Assembly (NCBI GenBank): GCA_910589375.1
Contig: CAJUTK010000002.1
Coordinates: 372,001-436,000, forward strand
DNA: 64,000 nt
Direction: 5' to 3'
Origin: an uncultured Bacilli bacterium
GTDB lineage: Bacteria; Bacillota_I; Bacilli_A; RF39; UBA660
Below the pieces are notes generated by a model. It saw nothing but the letters and a program-made list of their open reading frames with translations, ran no database searches and was not told the DNA's origin. Position numbers and translations under genes: made by a program. Positions within the stretch are counted from its first letter, which is position 1; every line of letters begins with the position of its first letter. This document shows positions 43,898 through 53,669 of this stretch, piece by piece.

Positions 43898-44140
43898 ATG
43901 GAGATTGAATTTCAAAACCTAAAAGAGTTATATAATCGTTTGGAACCTGCGTTAACATGTAAAGTAGCGGACTTAAAAAGAAACGATTATCAAGATACGT
44001 CTAAAAAAGATGTTTGGGAATTTCTTGCTAATTGCAAATGGATATCAGCAGAGGATTTATCGTTGCATCAAATGGTAAGTGATATTCTAAACTCTTCAAA
44101 TGAAGAAATTTATCAATACAAAGTAAACAATAATAGATAG
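43898..44140 (+). CDS. comN: ComN-like post-transcriptional regulator
   Basis: 80 aa, acidic, helical. DVWEFLANCKWISAED and the downstream MVSDILNSS match the small post-transcriptional regulator family in which B. subtilis ComN controls comE mRNA location and translation. It lies between a SpoVB-like gene and secDF exactly as comN does. A TATAAT at 43863-43868 gives a likely promoter. comE-type pili genes are not next to it, but pseudopilins are encoded at 7021. Confidence 0.75.
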   Translation: MEIEFQNLKELYNRLEPALTCKVADLKRNDYQDTSKKDVWEFLANCKWISAEDLSLHQMVSDILNSSNEEIYQYKVNNNR

Positions 44141-44149
44141 GGTGATAGT

Positions 44150-46552
44150 ATGGCAAAAAAGAAAAAAAGAGAAGTAGCAAAAAAGATTACTTCTGAACAT
44201 AAAGAAATCAAAAAAGAAATAGAGAAAAAAGAAGAAGCAGTGAAAGAAGTTTCTTCTAAAAAGGTAGAAAGAGAACATCGTGCTAAAAAAGCAAAGAAAA
44301 AAAGCTTTGTAAGTGCTTTAATAACTACTATTTTAATTGCAATTATATGTTCTGTTTCTCTATATCCACTATTTAAATCAACAAAGTTTGGATTAGATTT
44401 ACAAGGTGGATTTGAAATTCTATATAAGGTAGAGAGTATTGATGATAGTAAAGTAACTAGTGATATGATTAATAGTACTTATAAAATTATCAATAGACGT
44501 ATTGATATTTTAGGTGTAAGTGAACCAGAAATTTCCATTGAAGGAAATAATATCCGTGTTCAATTAGCGGGTGTTACAGATGAAAAAGAAGCAAAAAACA
44601 CACTTAGTAAAATGGCTAATTTAACTTTCCGAAATGGGAAAGATGAATTGTTAATGGGAGCAGAGGTATTATCTTCTAAGGGAGTTAAAGTAATTCAAGA
44701 TCCAAGTAATGTTGGAATGTATGCGTTATCTTTAGACATAGCTGATGTAGATACTTTCCATGAAAAAACAGAGACAGTAAGAAAAGCTGGCGATGTCATG
44801 GTTATTTGGCTTGATTTTGAAGAAGGTGTAGATTCTTATGAAAAGCAGAAAGAAACTTGCGGTGCTAGTAGTAGTTCTCACTGTTTATCTGCAGCTAGTA
44901 TCTCAGGAGAGCTTACGGGGAATTCAGTATCATTAACTAGTAGAGATGGTTTCCCATATGAAGAAGCAAGCACATTAGCAGAACTTATTAACAATGGTAG
45001 TTTACCAACGAAGTTATCAGAAATTTCTTCTAGAACAGTTAATGCTTCTTTTGGAGAAGATGCACTAGAAAAAACTTTCTTTGCAGGAATAGTTGGCATT
45101 ACTGCTATTATGATAGTACTTATCCTTGTATATCGTTTTAGTGGTTTTGTTGCTAGTGTCAGCATTGTTGTTTATACTGCTTTAGTTTTCTTATTCTTTA
45201 ATATGATAGGAGGAAGACTTACACTACCTTCTATTGCCGCAGTAGTAATTGGTATTGGAATGGCAGTAGATGCTTGTGTTATTAGTTTTTCACGTATTAA
45301 AGAAGAACTTAGAAATAAACATACTTTAAAGGAGTCTTTTAAAAAGGGAAATAAGAATTCGCTAAGTTCTATATTAGATTCTAATATTACTACTTTTATA
45401 GCTTGCATTATTTTATTTATCTTTGGAGAAAGTAGTGTTAAAGGATTTGCTACTATGTTTATCATTAGTATTATTGTAACTTTGTTTGCTATGATATTTA
45501 TAATGAGATTGTTATTAGGAATGTTTGTTGAAAGTGGTGTTTTTGAAAATAGATATAGAGCCTTTCTAGGAATTAAAAGTCTAGATGAAAAGAGTATTTT
45601 TGAAAAAGGCTCTTTTATGAAATGGTGTCCAAGATTCACTCTTTTAGCGCTTGTACTTTTAATAGCTGGAGGAATCTTCTTTAGTCAAAAAGGATTTAAT
45701 TTAGGAATTGACTTTAAAGGAGGCTCAAGCATTTCTTTAGCTTCTAGTTCAAAACTAGAAAAAGATCAAATTAGAAAAGATATGGAAGAGTTAGGATATT
45801 CTATTGATAAAATAGATGTCATTGATGAAAATTCTGTTTATATAACCGTTTCTGATATGTTTGAAGCTAGTGACAATGAAAAGGTAGAAAAGTATTTTAA
45901 TGAAAAGTACGAAGAGACTACTACCTCAATTGGAGCTGTATCTAATATAGTAAAAAAACAATTGTTAGAAAATGCTATTAAATCATTAATTTATGCTTGC
46001 ATAGGATTAATTATCTATGTATCTTTAAGATTTACTTTTACTTATGGAATTAGTTCTATTGTAGCTTTAGTGCATGATGTTTTAATGGTAATTATTTGCT
46101 TTAGTTTATTTAGATTAGAAGTAACTAGCATTTTTATAGCTGCTATTTTATCTATTGTTGGATATTCTATTAATAATACTATAGTAGCATTTGATAGAGC
46201 TAGAGAAAATAAGAAAAAATTATATAACAATAAAATTAAGAAGTTAGAGGAATTGAAAAATCTAGTCGATGTAACTTTAAAAGAAGTTGTCAATCGAAGT
46301 TTGCTTACTTCTATGACTACTTTATTGCCAGTAATAGCGCTTATCTTTTTAGGATCACATGAAATTATTAATTTCAATTATGCATTATTAATTGGGTTAA
46401 TTGCAGGTACTTATTCTTCTTTATTTATAGCTCTTTATGTTTGGTACTTAATGGAGAAAAGAAGAATTGGAAAACCAGAAAAGAAAAAATGGTATGAAGT
46501 AGATAACAAAGGAGAAATAGAAGAATTAAAGGTAAAAGGGATTAATTGTTAA
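44150..46552 (+). CDS. secDF: fused SecD-SecF protein translocase subunit
   Basis: 800 aa. A long charged, coiled-coil cytoplasmic N-terminus (about 1-45) is longer than usual. SecD half: helix, then FGLDLQGGFEI, a periplasmic-type P1 domain, and five helices with GIGMAVDACVISF. SecF half from about 490: FNLGIDFKGGSSISL, then helices with SIVGYSINNTIVAFDRARE. It uses the proton or sodium gradient to help finish export of Sec substrates, which fits the many secreted proteins here. Spaced nine bases from comN. Confidence 0.96.
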   Translation: MAKKKKREVAKKITSEHKEIKKEIEKKEEAVKEVSSKKVEREHRAKKAKKKSFVSALITTILIAIICSVSLYPLFKSTKFGLDLQGGFEILYKVESIDDSKVTSDMINSTYKIINRRIDILGVSEPEISIEGNNIRVQLAGVTDEKEAKNTLSKMANLTFRNGKDELLMGAEVLSSKGVKVIQDPSNVGMYALSLDIADVDTFHEKTETVRKAGDVMVIWLDFEEGVDSYEKQKETCGASSSSHCLSAASISGELTGNSVSLTSRDGFPYEEASTLAELINNGSLPTKLSEISSRTVNASFGEDALEKTFFAGIVGITAIMIVLILVYRFSGFVASVSIVVYTALVFLFFNMIGGRLTLPSIAAVVIGIGMAVDACVISFSRIKEELRNKHTLKESFKKGNKNSLSSILDSNITTFIACIILFIFGESSVKGFATMFIISIIVTLFAMIFIMRLLLGMFVESGVFENRYRAFLGIKSLDEKSIFEKGSFMKWCPRFTLLALVLLIAGGIFFSQKGFNLGIDFKGGSSISLASSSKLEKDQIRKDMEELGYSIDKIDVIDENSVYITVSDMFEASDNEKVEKYFNEKYEETTTSIGAVSNIVKKQLLENAIKSLIYACIGLIIYVSLRFTFTYGISSIVALVHDVLMVIICFSLFRLEVTSIFIAAILSIVGYSINNTIVAFDRARENKKKLYNNKIKKLEELKNLVDVTLKEVVNRSLLTSMTTLLPVIALIFLGSHEIINFNYALLIGLIAGTYSSLFIALYVWYLMEKRRIGKPEKKKWYEVDNKGEIEELKVKGINC

Positions 46553-46563
46553 TTCCTTTTTCT
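46534..46563 (+). terminator. intrinsic terminator at the secDF stop
   Basis: AAAGGGATTAA pairs with TTAATTCCTTT (one G-U), then T run. Confidence 0.8.
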
Positions 46564-46609
46564 TTATTATTCGAATGAGTTGTGATATAATTTTACTGTA
46601 GGTGAATTT

Positions 46610-47563
46610 ATGAAGGAAAAAAAGGGATTTGGAATTACATTTGTATCAATGATAGTATTTATAGCAATTATTATATTGTATAATTTTATTTTATCTAAAA
46701 AAAGTTTAGAATTAGCATTAATAGGAATTATAATTACTGGGCTTTTCTTATTGATTAATATTTTTTATATCTTAAAAAATATTAGCTCTTTTAGTAAATC
46801 TAAGAGATTAATGAATAAAGAATCAGTTGAAAATATTGATAAAAGCCCATTAGAAATTTATTTAATTTCTACTATTTGGAATCACAAAAAGATGATTATA
46901 GGAAAAGAACAAATACTTTCTACTTTACTTTATGAGATTCAGGATCGTAAGGTCCTTTATGAAAATGGTACTTTACAAATGGATTCTAATCTTGTATTAA
47001 GTCAATTATCTATCTGTGAGAGGTATTTGATTGAAGTTGTGTTTTTAGACTCGGTTGCTTATCAACAAAGTCAAGAACTAAAAGAAGAAAAAATAAAGAA
47101 AATGATAAAAGAGAAAATTAGAATTTCTATTTTAGATGCAGAAGAGAATATCTCTGCTAATTTAGTTAGTAGAAGCCAAGTATCTAGTTTAATAGAGAAT
47201 TTAAAAGAGCAATATTTTAAGGAGATAGATAGTACTATTTCTGCTCCTTTAACTTTACTTAGTTCTCTATTAGTAGTACTAAATTTAATAGAAACAGCAG
47301 TTTCTTTGAATAATCCTACAATGGAAACTTTCTATATTCCACTTGCCTTAACAGTTTTACTAGTAATATCTATTACGAATAAAAATAGAGAAAGAGTTTC
47401 CTTAAAAACAGAAAAAAGTAATGAGATATCAAGAGTAATAAATTACTATTCTAATTTGAGACATTCAAAGCGGACAGACAGCAATAAAATATATAGAGTT
47501 TGTTTAGGAATCTGTTCAAAAGAGGAAAGAGAAGAAATCAAGAAAACATTTCGTGTAGAATAA
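46610..47563 (+). CDS. membrane protein of unknown function
   Basis: 317 aa. Two N-terminal membrane helices (about 10-27 and 34-55), a cytoplasmic region of about 150 residues with many Lys/Glu (ELKEEKIKKMIKEKIRISI), and two helices at about 215-235 and 243-260 before a basic tail. No catalytic motif. A TATAAT at about 46585 is the likely -10. The start follows GTAGGTGAATTT. The relA/spoT gene begins ten bases downstream, suggesting the same transcript; a link to stringent response is not shown. Confidence 0.72.
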   Translation: MKEKKGFGITFVSMIVFIAIIILYNFILSKKSLELALIGIIITGLFLLINIFYILKNISSFSKSKRLMNKESVENIDKSPLEIYLISTIWNHKKMIIGKEQILSTLLYEIQDRKVLYENGTLQMDSNLVLSQLSICERYLIEVVFLDSVAYQQSQELKEEKIKKMIKEKIRISILDAEENISANLVSRSQVSSLIENLKEQYFKEIDSTISAPLTLLSSLLVVLNLIETAVSLNNPTMETFYIPLALTVLLVISITNKNRERVSLKTEKSNEISRVINYYSNLRHSKRTDSNKIYRVCLGICSKEEREEIKKTFRVE

Positions 47564-47572
47564 GGTGATAAA

Positions 47573-49744
47573 ATGAGAAAAGACAACCCAAAGTTGACTT
47601 TTGATGAATTGTATGAAAAACTTTGTACATACATTACTAAGAAAGAGGAAAGAAAATTAATTTCTAGTGCTTATCTTTTTGCTTATGAAAAACATTTTGG
47701 TCAAAAACGTTTAACAGGCGAGGAGTATATTGTCCATCCTCTAAATGTTGCTTATATACTATCAGATATTAACGCAGATGCTTCTACTATTTGTGCTGCT
47801 ATTCTTCATGATACTATTGAAGATTGCGATTGTACTTATGAGGAAGTAGAAAAGAAATTTGGAAAAGAAATAGCAGATTTAGTAAATGGAGTAACCAAAA
47901 TTAACAAGTTGAAATTTACTTGTGATAATGAGGCAATGATTGCTAATCACAGAAAAATCTTAGTGGGACTTAGTGAAGATGTTCGTATTCTTATCATTAA
48001 ACTCGCTGATAGGTTGCACAACATGAGAACTCTTTGGATATTATCTGAGAAAAAACAAAAAGATAAAGCTAAGGAAACCTTAGATATTTTAACTCCAATT
48101 GCCCATCGTTTGGGTATGAATCAAATTAAGAGTGAATTAGAAGATTTATGTTTGCGATACTATAAACCAGATGTTTATTTTTCTATTGTTGAAAAATTAA
48201 ATCAAACGAGAAAAGAAAGAGATAGAATTGTAAATGAAATGATGTCTAAAGTCTCTATTCTTCTTGATAAAAATAATATTAAACATGAAATTAAGGGTAG
48301 AGCAAAGAGTATTTATAGTATCTATAAAAAACTAGACAAAGGGAAAAGATTTAGCGATATCTATGATCTTTTAGCGCTTCGTGTTTTTGTAAATACAGAA
48401 CAAGAGTGCTACCAGGTATTGGGTATTATTCACTCTGTTTATAGACCTATCCCAAAACGGTTTAAGGATTACGTTGCTATGCCTAAAACAAACATGTATC
48501 AATCATTACATACTACTGTGTTTGGGTTAGAGGGATATTTATTTGAGATTCAAATTCGTACTTATGAAATGGATGAAATAGCAGAGCATGGTATTGCTTC
48601 TCATTGGTCTTATAAGGAAAAGGGAAGTAATGTTAAAGCTAGTATGCAAAGTGCAATGGAGCAGAAACTTCAATTCTTTAGGGAAATTATGGAACTAAAG
48701 GAAGAAGATGTTAATGATGAAGAATTTGTTAGAACTATTGAGGAGGATGTTTTAAAGAATACCATTTATGTCTTTACTCCCAAAGGGGATGTTATAGAAT
48801 TACCACAAGGAGCTACTCCTATAGATTTTGCTTATCGCGTTCATAGTGGTGTTGGTGATACTATGGTAGGAGCTTTAGTTAACGGAAATATAGTTCCACT
48901 AGATTATGTATTAAATGATGGAGATATCATTAAGATTAACACCAATAAGAATTCATTAGGGCCATCTAGAGAGTGGATTGATATGGCCTATACTTCTCAA
49001 GCAAGAAATAAGATTAAAAGTTTCTATAACAGAATAGATAAAGAGGAGTATTTAAAAACAGGAACAGAATTGTTACAGAAGGAAGTAAGAAAAAGAAAAA
49101 TACCATTTTCCGAGTTTTATAATAATGAAACAATTTCCAAAATATTAGAGGAATTTCATGTCGGAGATATGAATGAACTTCATATTAGTATAGGAAATGG
49201 AAAATTAACTTCTATTTCTGTCGTTAATAGTTATACTAACAATTCACGTACAAAAGAAGAAATTATCCTCGATAAAGTGACAAAAGGAGATAATAAAAAA
49301 ATTACAGTAAAGCATGATATTATTGTAGAGGGTATTGATGAAATTAAGGTCAATATAGCATCTTGTTGTAAGCCAATTCCAAAAGATGAGATAGTAGGTT
49401 ATATTTCAAAAGGAAACGGAATCAATGTCCATCGTACAAATTGCCCAAATATTAGTGATTTAGAGGAACGTATTATCGATGTTTCATGGAATCCAGAAAT
49501 TTCTAAAAAGTATTCTACAGATATTTTAATTCGTGCTAGTGAAAATAAAGATTTATTGCTTGCCATTATTTCGAAAACTTCTGGTAGTGATATTAGTATT
49601 CAAAGCATTAATACGATACAATCTAGTGGCAATTACATGTTTACTTTAAATGTTCTAGTAAGTAATACAGAATATTTGGAAAAGTTTATGAATGATTTGC
49701 GTACTATTAGTAGTATCATTCAAGTAGAAAGGGTTATTCATTAA
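47573..49744 (+). CDS. relA: bifunctional (p)ppGpp synthetase/hydrolase (RelA/SpoT)
   Basis: 723 aa. Domain order: HD hydrolase at about 25-180 with the metal motif LHDTIEDC; synthetase at about 230-340 with RFKDYVAMPK (the RFKD form of bifunctional enzymes, not the EXDD of synthetase-only RelA) and YQSLHTTV; TGS at about 395-455; Cys/His-containing ZFD/CC segment with SCCKPIP and HRTNCPN; C-terminal ACT at about 650-723. All catalytic parts look intact, so it should both make and break (p)ppGpp. It overlaps dtd by one base, as in Bacillus (relA-dtd). Confidence 0.96.
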   Translation: MRKDNPKLTFDELYEKLCTYITKKEERKLISSAYLFAYEKHFGQKRLTGEEYIVHPLNVAYILSDINADASTICAAILHDTIEDCDCTYEEVEKKFGKEIADLVNGVTKINKLKFTCDNEAMIANHRKILVGLSEDVRILIIKLADRLHNMRTLWILSEKKQKDKAKETLDILTPIAHRLGMNQIKSELEDLCLRYYKPDVYFSIVEKLNQTRKERDRIVNEMMSKVSILLDKNNIKHEIKGRAKSIYSIYKKLDKGKRFSDIYDLLALRVFVNTEQECYQVLGIIHSVYRPIPKRFKDYVAMPKTNMYQSLHTTVFGLEGYLFEIQIRTYEMDEIAEHGIASHWSYKEKGSNVKASMQSAMEQKLQFFREIMELKEEDVNDEEFVRTIEEDVLKNTIYVFTPKGDVIELPQGATPIDFAYRVHSGVGDTMVGALVNGNIVPLDYVLNDGDIIKINTNKNSLGPSREWIDMAYTSQARNKIKSFYNRIDKEEYLKTGTELLQKEVRKRKIPFSEFYNNETISKILEEFHVGDMNELHISIGNGKLTSISVVNSYTNNSRTKEEIILDKVTKGDNKKITVKHDIIVEGIDEIKVNIASCCKPIPKDEIVGYISKGNGINVHRTNCPNISDLEERIIDVSWNPEISKKYSTDILIRASENKDLLLAIISKTSGSDISIQSINTIQSSGNYMFTLNVLVSNTEYLEKFMNDLRTISSIIQVERVIH

Positions 49745-50196
49745 TGAGAGTAGTAGTTCAAAGAAGTCTTCATTCTAAAGTAAATGTTAATGGAGAAGTT
49801 GTAGGAGAAATAAAAAGTGGTGTTGTTTTACTAGTAGGCTTTAAAGTAGGGGATACGGAAAAAGAGATAGATTATATGGTGAAGAAAGTGTTGAACTTAA
49901 GAATATTTGACGATGAGAATGGTGTTATGAATAAATCATTGTTAGATGTTGGAGGAGATATCTTAAGTATTTCTCAATTTACTTTATATGGTAATGCTAA
50001 AAAGGGAAATCGCCCAAGTTATGTAGATGCTATGCCTGGTAGTGATGCTATTAGATTTTATGAGTTGTTTAATGAGAAATTAAGAGATAATGGGGTAAAA
50101 GTAGAAAAAGGAGTATTTGGTGCAGATATGAAAGTTGAAATTACGAATGATGGGCCAATTACAATCCTGTTAGAGAGTGAGGAAAATCATGCTTAA
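49744..50196 (+). CDS. dtd: D-aminoacyl-tRNA deacylase
   Basis: 150 aa. Starts MRVVVQRS; SISQFTLYG holds the Ser-Gln-x-x-Thr active-site loop and TNDGPITILLE the Gly-cisPro motif. It removes D-amino acids from mischarged tRNA. ATG overlaps the relA stop (TAATGA), keeping the usual relA-dtd pair. The next ATG lies inside its last codons. Confidence 0.95.
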   Translation: MRVVVQRSLHSKVNVNGEVVGEIKSGVVLLVGFKVGDTEKEIDYMVKKVLNLRIFDDENGVMNKSLLDVGGDILSISQFTLYGNAKKGNRPSYVDAMPGSDAIRFYELFNEKLRDNGVKVEKGVFGADMKVEITNDGPITILLESEENHA

Positions 50197-51271
50197 AAAA
50201 GAGAAGATAGATTATAAATTAGTAAATGTGGCTTTAATAGCCCTCATTGTTTGTCTAATTTATTGGACAGGAAATTTATGGATAGATGCTGTAAATAAAT
50301 TTATAGCTATTGTAACACCATTTGTAATAGCATTCGCACTTGCTTATGCAACACAACCAATTGTTTTAAAAATGCAAGAAAAAGGAATGCCAAAAGGACT
50401 AGCTATTGGACTTTTATTATTCATTGAGTTAGCATTTATTATTTTTGTTGGTTACATGATTACTAATGTTTTAGTTGGCCAGTTATCTGGATTGTTTTCT
50501 GGAATATCAGAATTTTTGAACGAATTATCTTTAAAAGATTGGGATATCAACCTTTCTGAATTACAGGGAACCTTAAATGATCAATTTCAAAAGATTATGA
50601 CAGATATTACAAAATATGTATCAAACGGAGCCATCAATTTAATCGGTAGTTCTATTAATTTTTTAGGAAAAGTATTTTTTGGTATGGCTGCTTATGTATA
50701 CTTTCTAATTGATATGGATAAAATTCGTAGAGAAGTTAGAAATTTCTTCAAGAAGAAACAAGAAAAAACTTATAATTATGTGAAGTCTTTAGATATTGGA
50801 ATGAAAAATTATTTAAGTGGCTTAGTAGAAGTTATGATTATCTCTGTATTCGAATATGGAATTGCTTATTCTATCATTGGACATCCAAATGCGATGTTAT
50901 TAGGCTTTTTAGCGGGTGTAGCTAACATGATTCCTTACTTTGGTGGTATTGCTTGCAATTGTGTAGCTGCTATTACAGCCTTTGTAGTGAGCCCAGGATT
51001 ATTCGTTAGAACATTAATTACTTTCTTCCTATTATCTAGTTTAGATAGCTATGTTATTAATCCAACTGTATACGGAAAAACAAATTCTATTCATCCACTG
51101 CTTACTATTTTCGTAATGTCTGCAGGTAGTATGATTTTTGGAATTATGGGAATTTTTATTTCTTTCCCAGTTGCCATTATCTTAGTAACTACCTATAAAT
51201 ATTACTGGAATTCTATTAGTGACAGTATTAAAGAAATAAAAGAAACAAGCAAACAAGAAAAGAATGCCTAG
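50189..51271 (+). CDS. AI-2E family (PerM-like) membrane permease
   Basis: 360 aa from the ATG at 50189, which follows GAGGAAAATC and overlaps dtd by eight bases. About seven membrane helices with the family's central cytoplasmic-facing amphipathic part and the GFLAGVANMIPYFGG and late GIFISFPVAI motifs. Known members export signals or act as Na+/H+ antiporters; the substrate here is unknown. Confidence 0.88.
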   Translation: MLKKEKIDYKLVNVALIALIVCLIYWTGNLWIDAVNKFIAIVTPFVIAFALAYATQPIVLKMQEKGMPKGLAIGLLLFIELAFIIFVGYMITNVLVGQLSGLFSGISEFLNELSLKDWDINLSELQGTLNDQFQKIMTDITKYVSNGAINLIGSSINFLGKVFFGMAAYVYFLIDMDKIRREVRNFFKKKQEKTYNYVKSLDIGMKNYLSGLVEVMIISVFEYGIAYSIIGHPNAMLLGFLAGVANMIPYFGGIACNCVAAITAFVVSPGLFVRTLITFFLLSSLDSYVINPTVYGKTNSIHPLLTIFVMSAGSMIFGIMGIFISFPVAIILVTTYKYYWNSISDSIKEIKETSKQEKNA

Positions 51272-51283
51272 TTTCTTTTTTTA
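51238..51283 (+). terminator. intrinsic terminator with long loop
   Basis: AAAAGAAAC (51238-51246) pairs perfectly with GTTTCTTTT (51271-51279), followed by T residues; loop of 24 bases. Confidence 0.6.
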
Positions 51284-51312
51284 TTGTTATTTCTATAGAG
51301 CTATGATATAAT
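51284..51312 (+). promoter_or_regulatory. sigma-A type promoter
   Basis: TTGTTA at 51284-51289, 17-bp spacer, TATAAT at 51307-51312; serves the gene at 51336. Confidence 0.82.
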
Positions 51313-51335
51313 AACACTTCGAAAGGGCGTATTAA

Positions 51336-52175
51336 ATGATTATTGAACCAGTAGTTGGTATTCAAAAGAAGGATACAGTATTATCGGAAAAAGAGTTTCC
51401 ATCTTCTTCCATCTTCTCAACAGCTTCAATGTTAAGAGATTATTTTAAAAAATATGGCTATCATTTTATTGGTTTTTACAATGACTCAGAAGATTTAGTT
51501 GTTGTAAAGGATAATAACCAGGAAGTTTCAATTCTAACTGGTGACTATGATACTTACCAGGTATACAATTATAAAACGGGCAAAGTCGTAATTAGAAACT
51601 TAAATCTCCAGACTGCAACTGAAAAATATTTTCCAATGGATAAGATAACAATTCTTTCTTTTACTCATAGAATAGAGTCAACTCCTTCTGGTATGAGATT
51701 AATTCATAATGGATTATCTACTACTGTTTTAGAAGGAGAATCTATGACTTTTTTGTCAGTAGATAAAGTTTTAGTAACAAATTATGGACTTGAGAGTATT
51801 TATTCTATATCAGAGGGACGAAATTATCCTCTAGAAAAAGCGGAAGCTTATATGTATATAGGCGCTAATTCGAATCAATTTATAGATATGCGTTTTGACA
51901 TGTATGTTACTTTTAGAAATACTATTATGCCAGTGCGTACTAAGACAGTCGATTTATTTGATATCGTTAGAAAATATCCATACGGAGAAAGAAGAGGGAC
52001 TCATTTTATGTTAATAGCGAGTCCCATAAAACATGGAATTTTTTATCAAAATGAAGATAACAGTTATACGAAATGGTATGATTCTAGTGATGAAAGAAAT
52101 CAAGTGTTATCTAGTTTAGGAATTTTGGTAGAGAAGACTTTAGCCAAGGAACCAGTCAAAGTGAAGAAAGATTGA
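51336..52175 (+). CDS. protein of unknown function
   Basis: 279 aa; start follows GAAAGGGCG, six bases away. No signal peptide or membrane helix. Mixed alpha/beta composition with several aromatic beta-strand-like segments (YDTYQVYNYKTGKVV, DMRFDMYVTFRNT). TGA stop. It is flanked by its own promoter and by the hisS promoter, so monocistronic. I do not recognise it. Confidence 0.72.
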   Translation: MIIEPVVGIQKKDTVLSEKEFPSSSIFSTASMLRDYFKKYGYHFIGFYNDSEDLVVVKDNNQEVSILTGDYDTYQVYNYKTGKVVIRNLNLQTATEKYFPMDKITILSFTHRIESTPSGMRLIHNGLSTTVLEGESMTFLSVDKVLVTNYGLESIYSISEGRNYPLEKAEAYMYIGANSNQFIDMRFDMYVTFRNTIMPVRTKTVDLFDIVRKYPYGERRGTHFMLIASPIKHGIFYQNEDNSYTKWYDSSDERNQVLSSLGILVEKTLAKEPVKVKKD

Positions 52176-52200
52176 CTATTTTTAGAAAAGTAGATATACT
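52172..52200 (+). promoter_or_regulatory. promoter of the leader peptide and hisS
   Basis: TTGACT at 52172-52177, 17-bp spacer, TATACT at 52195-52200. The -35 overlaps the stop of the gene upstream. Confidence 0.85.
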
Positions 52201-52222
52201 AATATTATTATGAGGTGAAATC

Positions 52223-52282
52223 ATGAACTTAGAGATTAAAGAGTGGGTAAAAAAGTTTTGTGAGGTGCATTTTCGACATTAA
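52223..52282 (+). CDS. 19-aa putative leader peptide upstream of hisS
   Basis: MNLEIKEWVKKFCEVHFRH. The ATG has a good site (GAGGTGAAATC) and is the first start codon of the transcript, about 16 bases from the predicted start. Two of the last four residues are His (CAT-TTT-CGA-CAT-TAA). It ends 47 bases before hisS. A role as a His-sensing leader is possible, but no clear terminator/antiterminator is visible between. Confidence 0.5.
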   Translation: MNLEIKEWVKKFCEVHFRH

Positions 52283-52329
52283 ATCTTCTATTTGTAACTA
52301 GGAAAGAAATGAAAGAAAGAGGAGATATT

Positions 52330-53649
52330 ATGAAAGAAAAAGTAGAACCAAGAACTTTACCAGGTTTTATGGAATTATTACCACAAGATCAAATTATGTT
52401 TAATAAAATGGTAGATACTATTAGAAGTGTATATGAAGAATTTGGCTTTTTGCCACTTGATACTCCAACGATTGAATTATCAGAAGTATTACTTGCAAAA
52501 GCAGGGGGAGAAACAGAAAAACAAATTTATCGTTTCTTTAAAGGAGATACAGATTTATCATTGCGTTTTGACTTAACAGTGCCTTTAGCACGTTATGTAG
52601 CAGGACACTATAATGATTTAGTATTCCCATTTAAACGTTATCAAATATCTAAAGTATTTAGAGGGGAAAGGCCTCAAAAGGGAAGATTTAGAGAGTTTTA
52701 TCAATGCGATATTGATATTATTGGAAATGATACATTAGATTTAATTTATGATGCAGAAATTCCATCTGTCATTTATTATGTATTTCAAAAATTAAATTTA
52801 GGTAAATTTACGATTCGTATGAATAATCGTAAAATTTTAAATGGCTTTTTTGAAAGTTTAGGGCTTCTTTCTAATGCTTCTGATATTTTAAGAGTAATTG
52901 ATAAGATTGACAAAATAGGAAGGGAAGCCGTTCAAGAAGAATTAGTTAGTTTAGGACTTGATGAAAATCGGATTAGTAAAATTTTATCTTTTTTAACGAT
53001 CACGGGAACGAATGCGGATAAAATTGCTGCATTAAAGGGATTAGGTATCGACTGTGAAACATTCCAGGTGGGATTACAAGAGTTAGAAACCGTTATTGAA
53101 TCTCTTAGAAGTTTTCAAGTAGATGAAAATTATTTTCAAATTGATTTAACAATTGCTCGTGGATTAGATTATTATACAGGAACTGTTTATGAAACTATTT
53201 TAGATGAATATCCAAAATTAGGAAGTATTTGCTCTGGTGGTAGATATGAAAATTTAGCAGATTACTATACAGAAGAGCACTTACCAGGTGTTGGTATATC
53301 TATTGGCTTAACGAGATTGTTTTCTCAGTTAAAAGAGATTGGTTTAGTTGGGGAAAATAAAAATACTATTAGTCAAGTATTAATTGTTCCAATGGATAAA
53401 TCTAACAATGGATATGTTTTAGAAACTGCTAGTATATTAAGAAATAATGGGATTAAAACAGATGTCTATTATCAAGATAAAGGAATGAAGCAAAAAATGA
53501 AATATGCTGATAGATTAGGAATTCCATATGTTCTTGTAATTGGTGAAAATGAAGTAAAAGAATCTAAAGTAGCCTTTAAAGATATGATATCTGGTAATCA
53601 AGAATTGATTACAGTAGAAGAAGTTATAGAGAGATTGACAAATTCTTAA
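52330..53649 (+). CDS. hisS: histidyl-tRNA synthetase
   Basis: 439 aa from the ATG at 52330, behind AGAGGAG; an in-frame ATG at 52309 lies upstream of that site. Class II motifs: motif 2 RGERPQKGRFREFYQ, His-specific ARGLDYYTGTVYE, motif 3 near GVGISIGLTRL, and a C-terminal anticodon domain. It charges tRNA-His. In Bacillus hisS and aspS form one T-box operon; here the T-box and a promoter lie between them, so they are controlled apart. Confidence 0.96.
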   Translation: MKEKVEPRTLPGFMELLPQDQIMFNKMVDTIRSVYEEFGFLPLDTPTIELSEVLLAKAGGETEKQIYRFFKGDTDLSLRFDLTVPLARYVAGHYNDLVFPFKRYQISKVFRGERPQKGRFREFYQCDIDIIGNDTLDLIYDAEIPSVIYYVFQKLNLGKFTIRMNNRKILNGFFESLGLLSNASDILRVIDKIDKIGREAVQEELVSLGLDENRISKILSFLTITGTNADKIAALKGLGIDCETFQVGLQELETVIESLRSFQVDENYFQIDLTIARGLDYYTGTVYETILDEYPKLGSICSGGRYENLADYYTEEHLPGVGISIGLTRLFSQLKEIGLVGENKNTISQVLIVPMDKSNNGYVLETASILRNNGIKTDVYYQDKGMKQKMKYADRLGIPYVLVIGENEVKESKVAFKDMISGNQELITVEEVIERLTNS

Positions 53650-53663
53650 AAAAGGATTAAAAT
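53635..53663 (+). promoter_or_regulatory. promoter of the aspS T-box leader
   Basis: TTGACA at 53635-53640 inside the last hisS codons, 17-bp spacer, TAAAAT at 53658-53663. Confidence 0.8.
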
Positions 53664-53669
53664 GTATGT

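Noticed and set aside
52172..52330. T-box upstream of hisS
   Set aside because: No AGGGTGGNACCGCG sequence and no room for a T-box stem I between the promoter and hisS.
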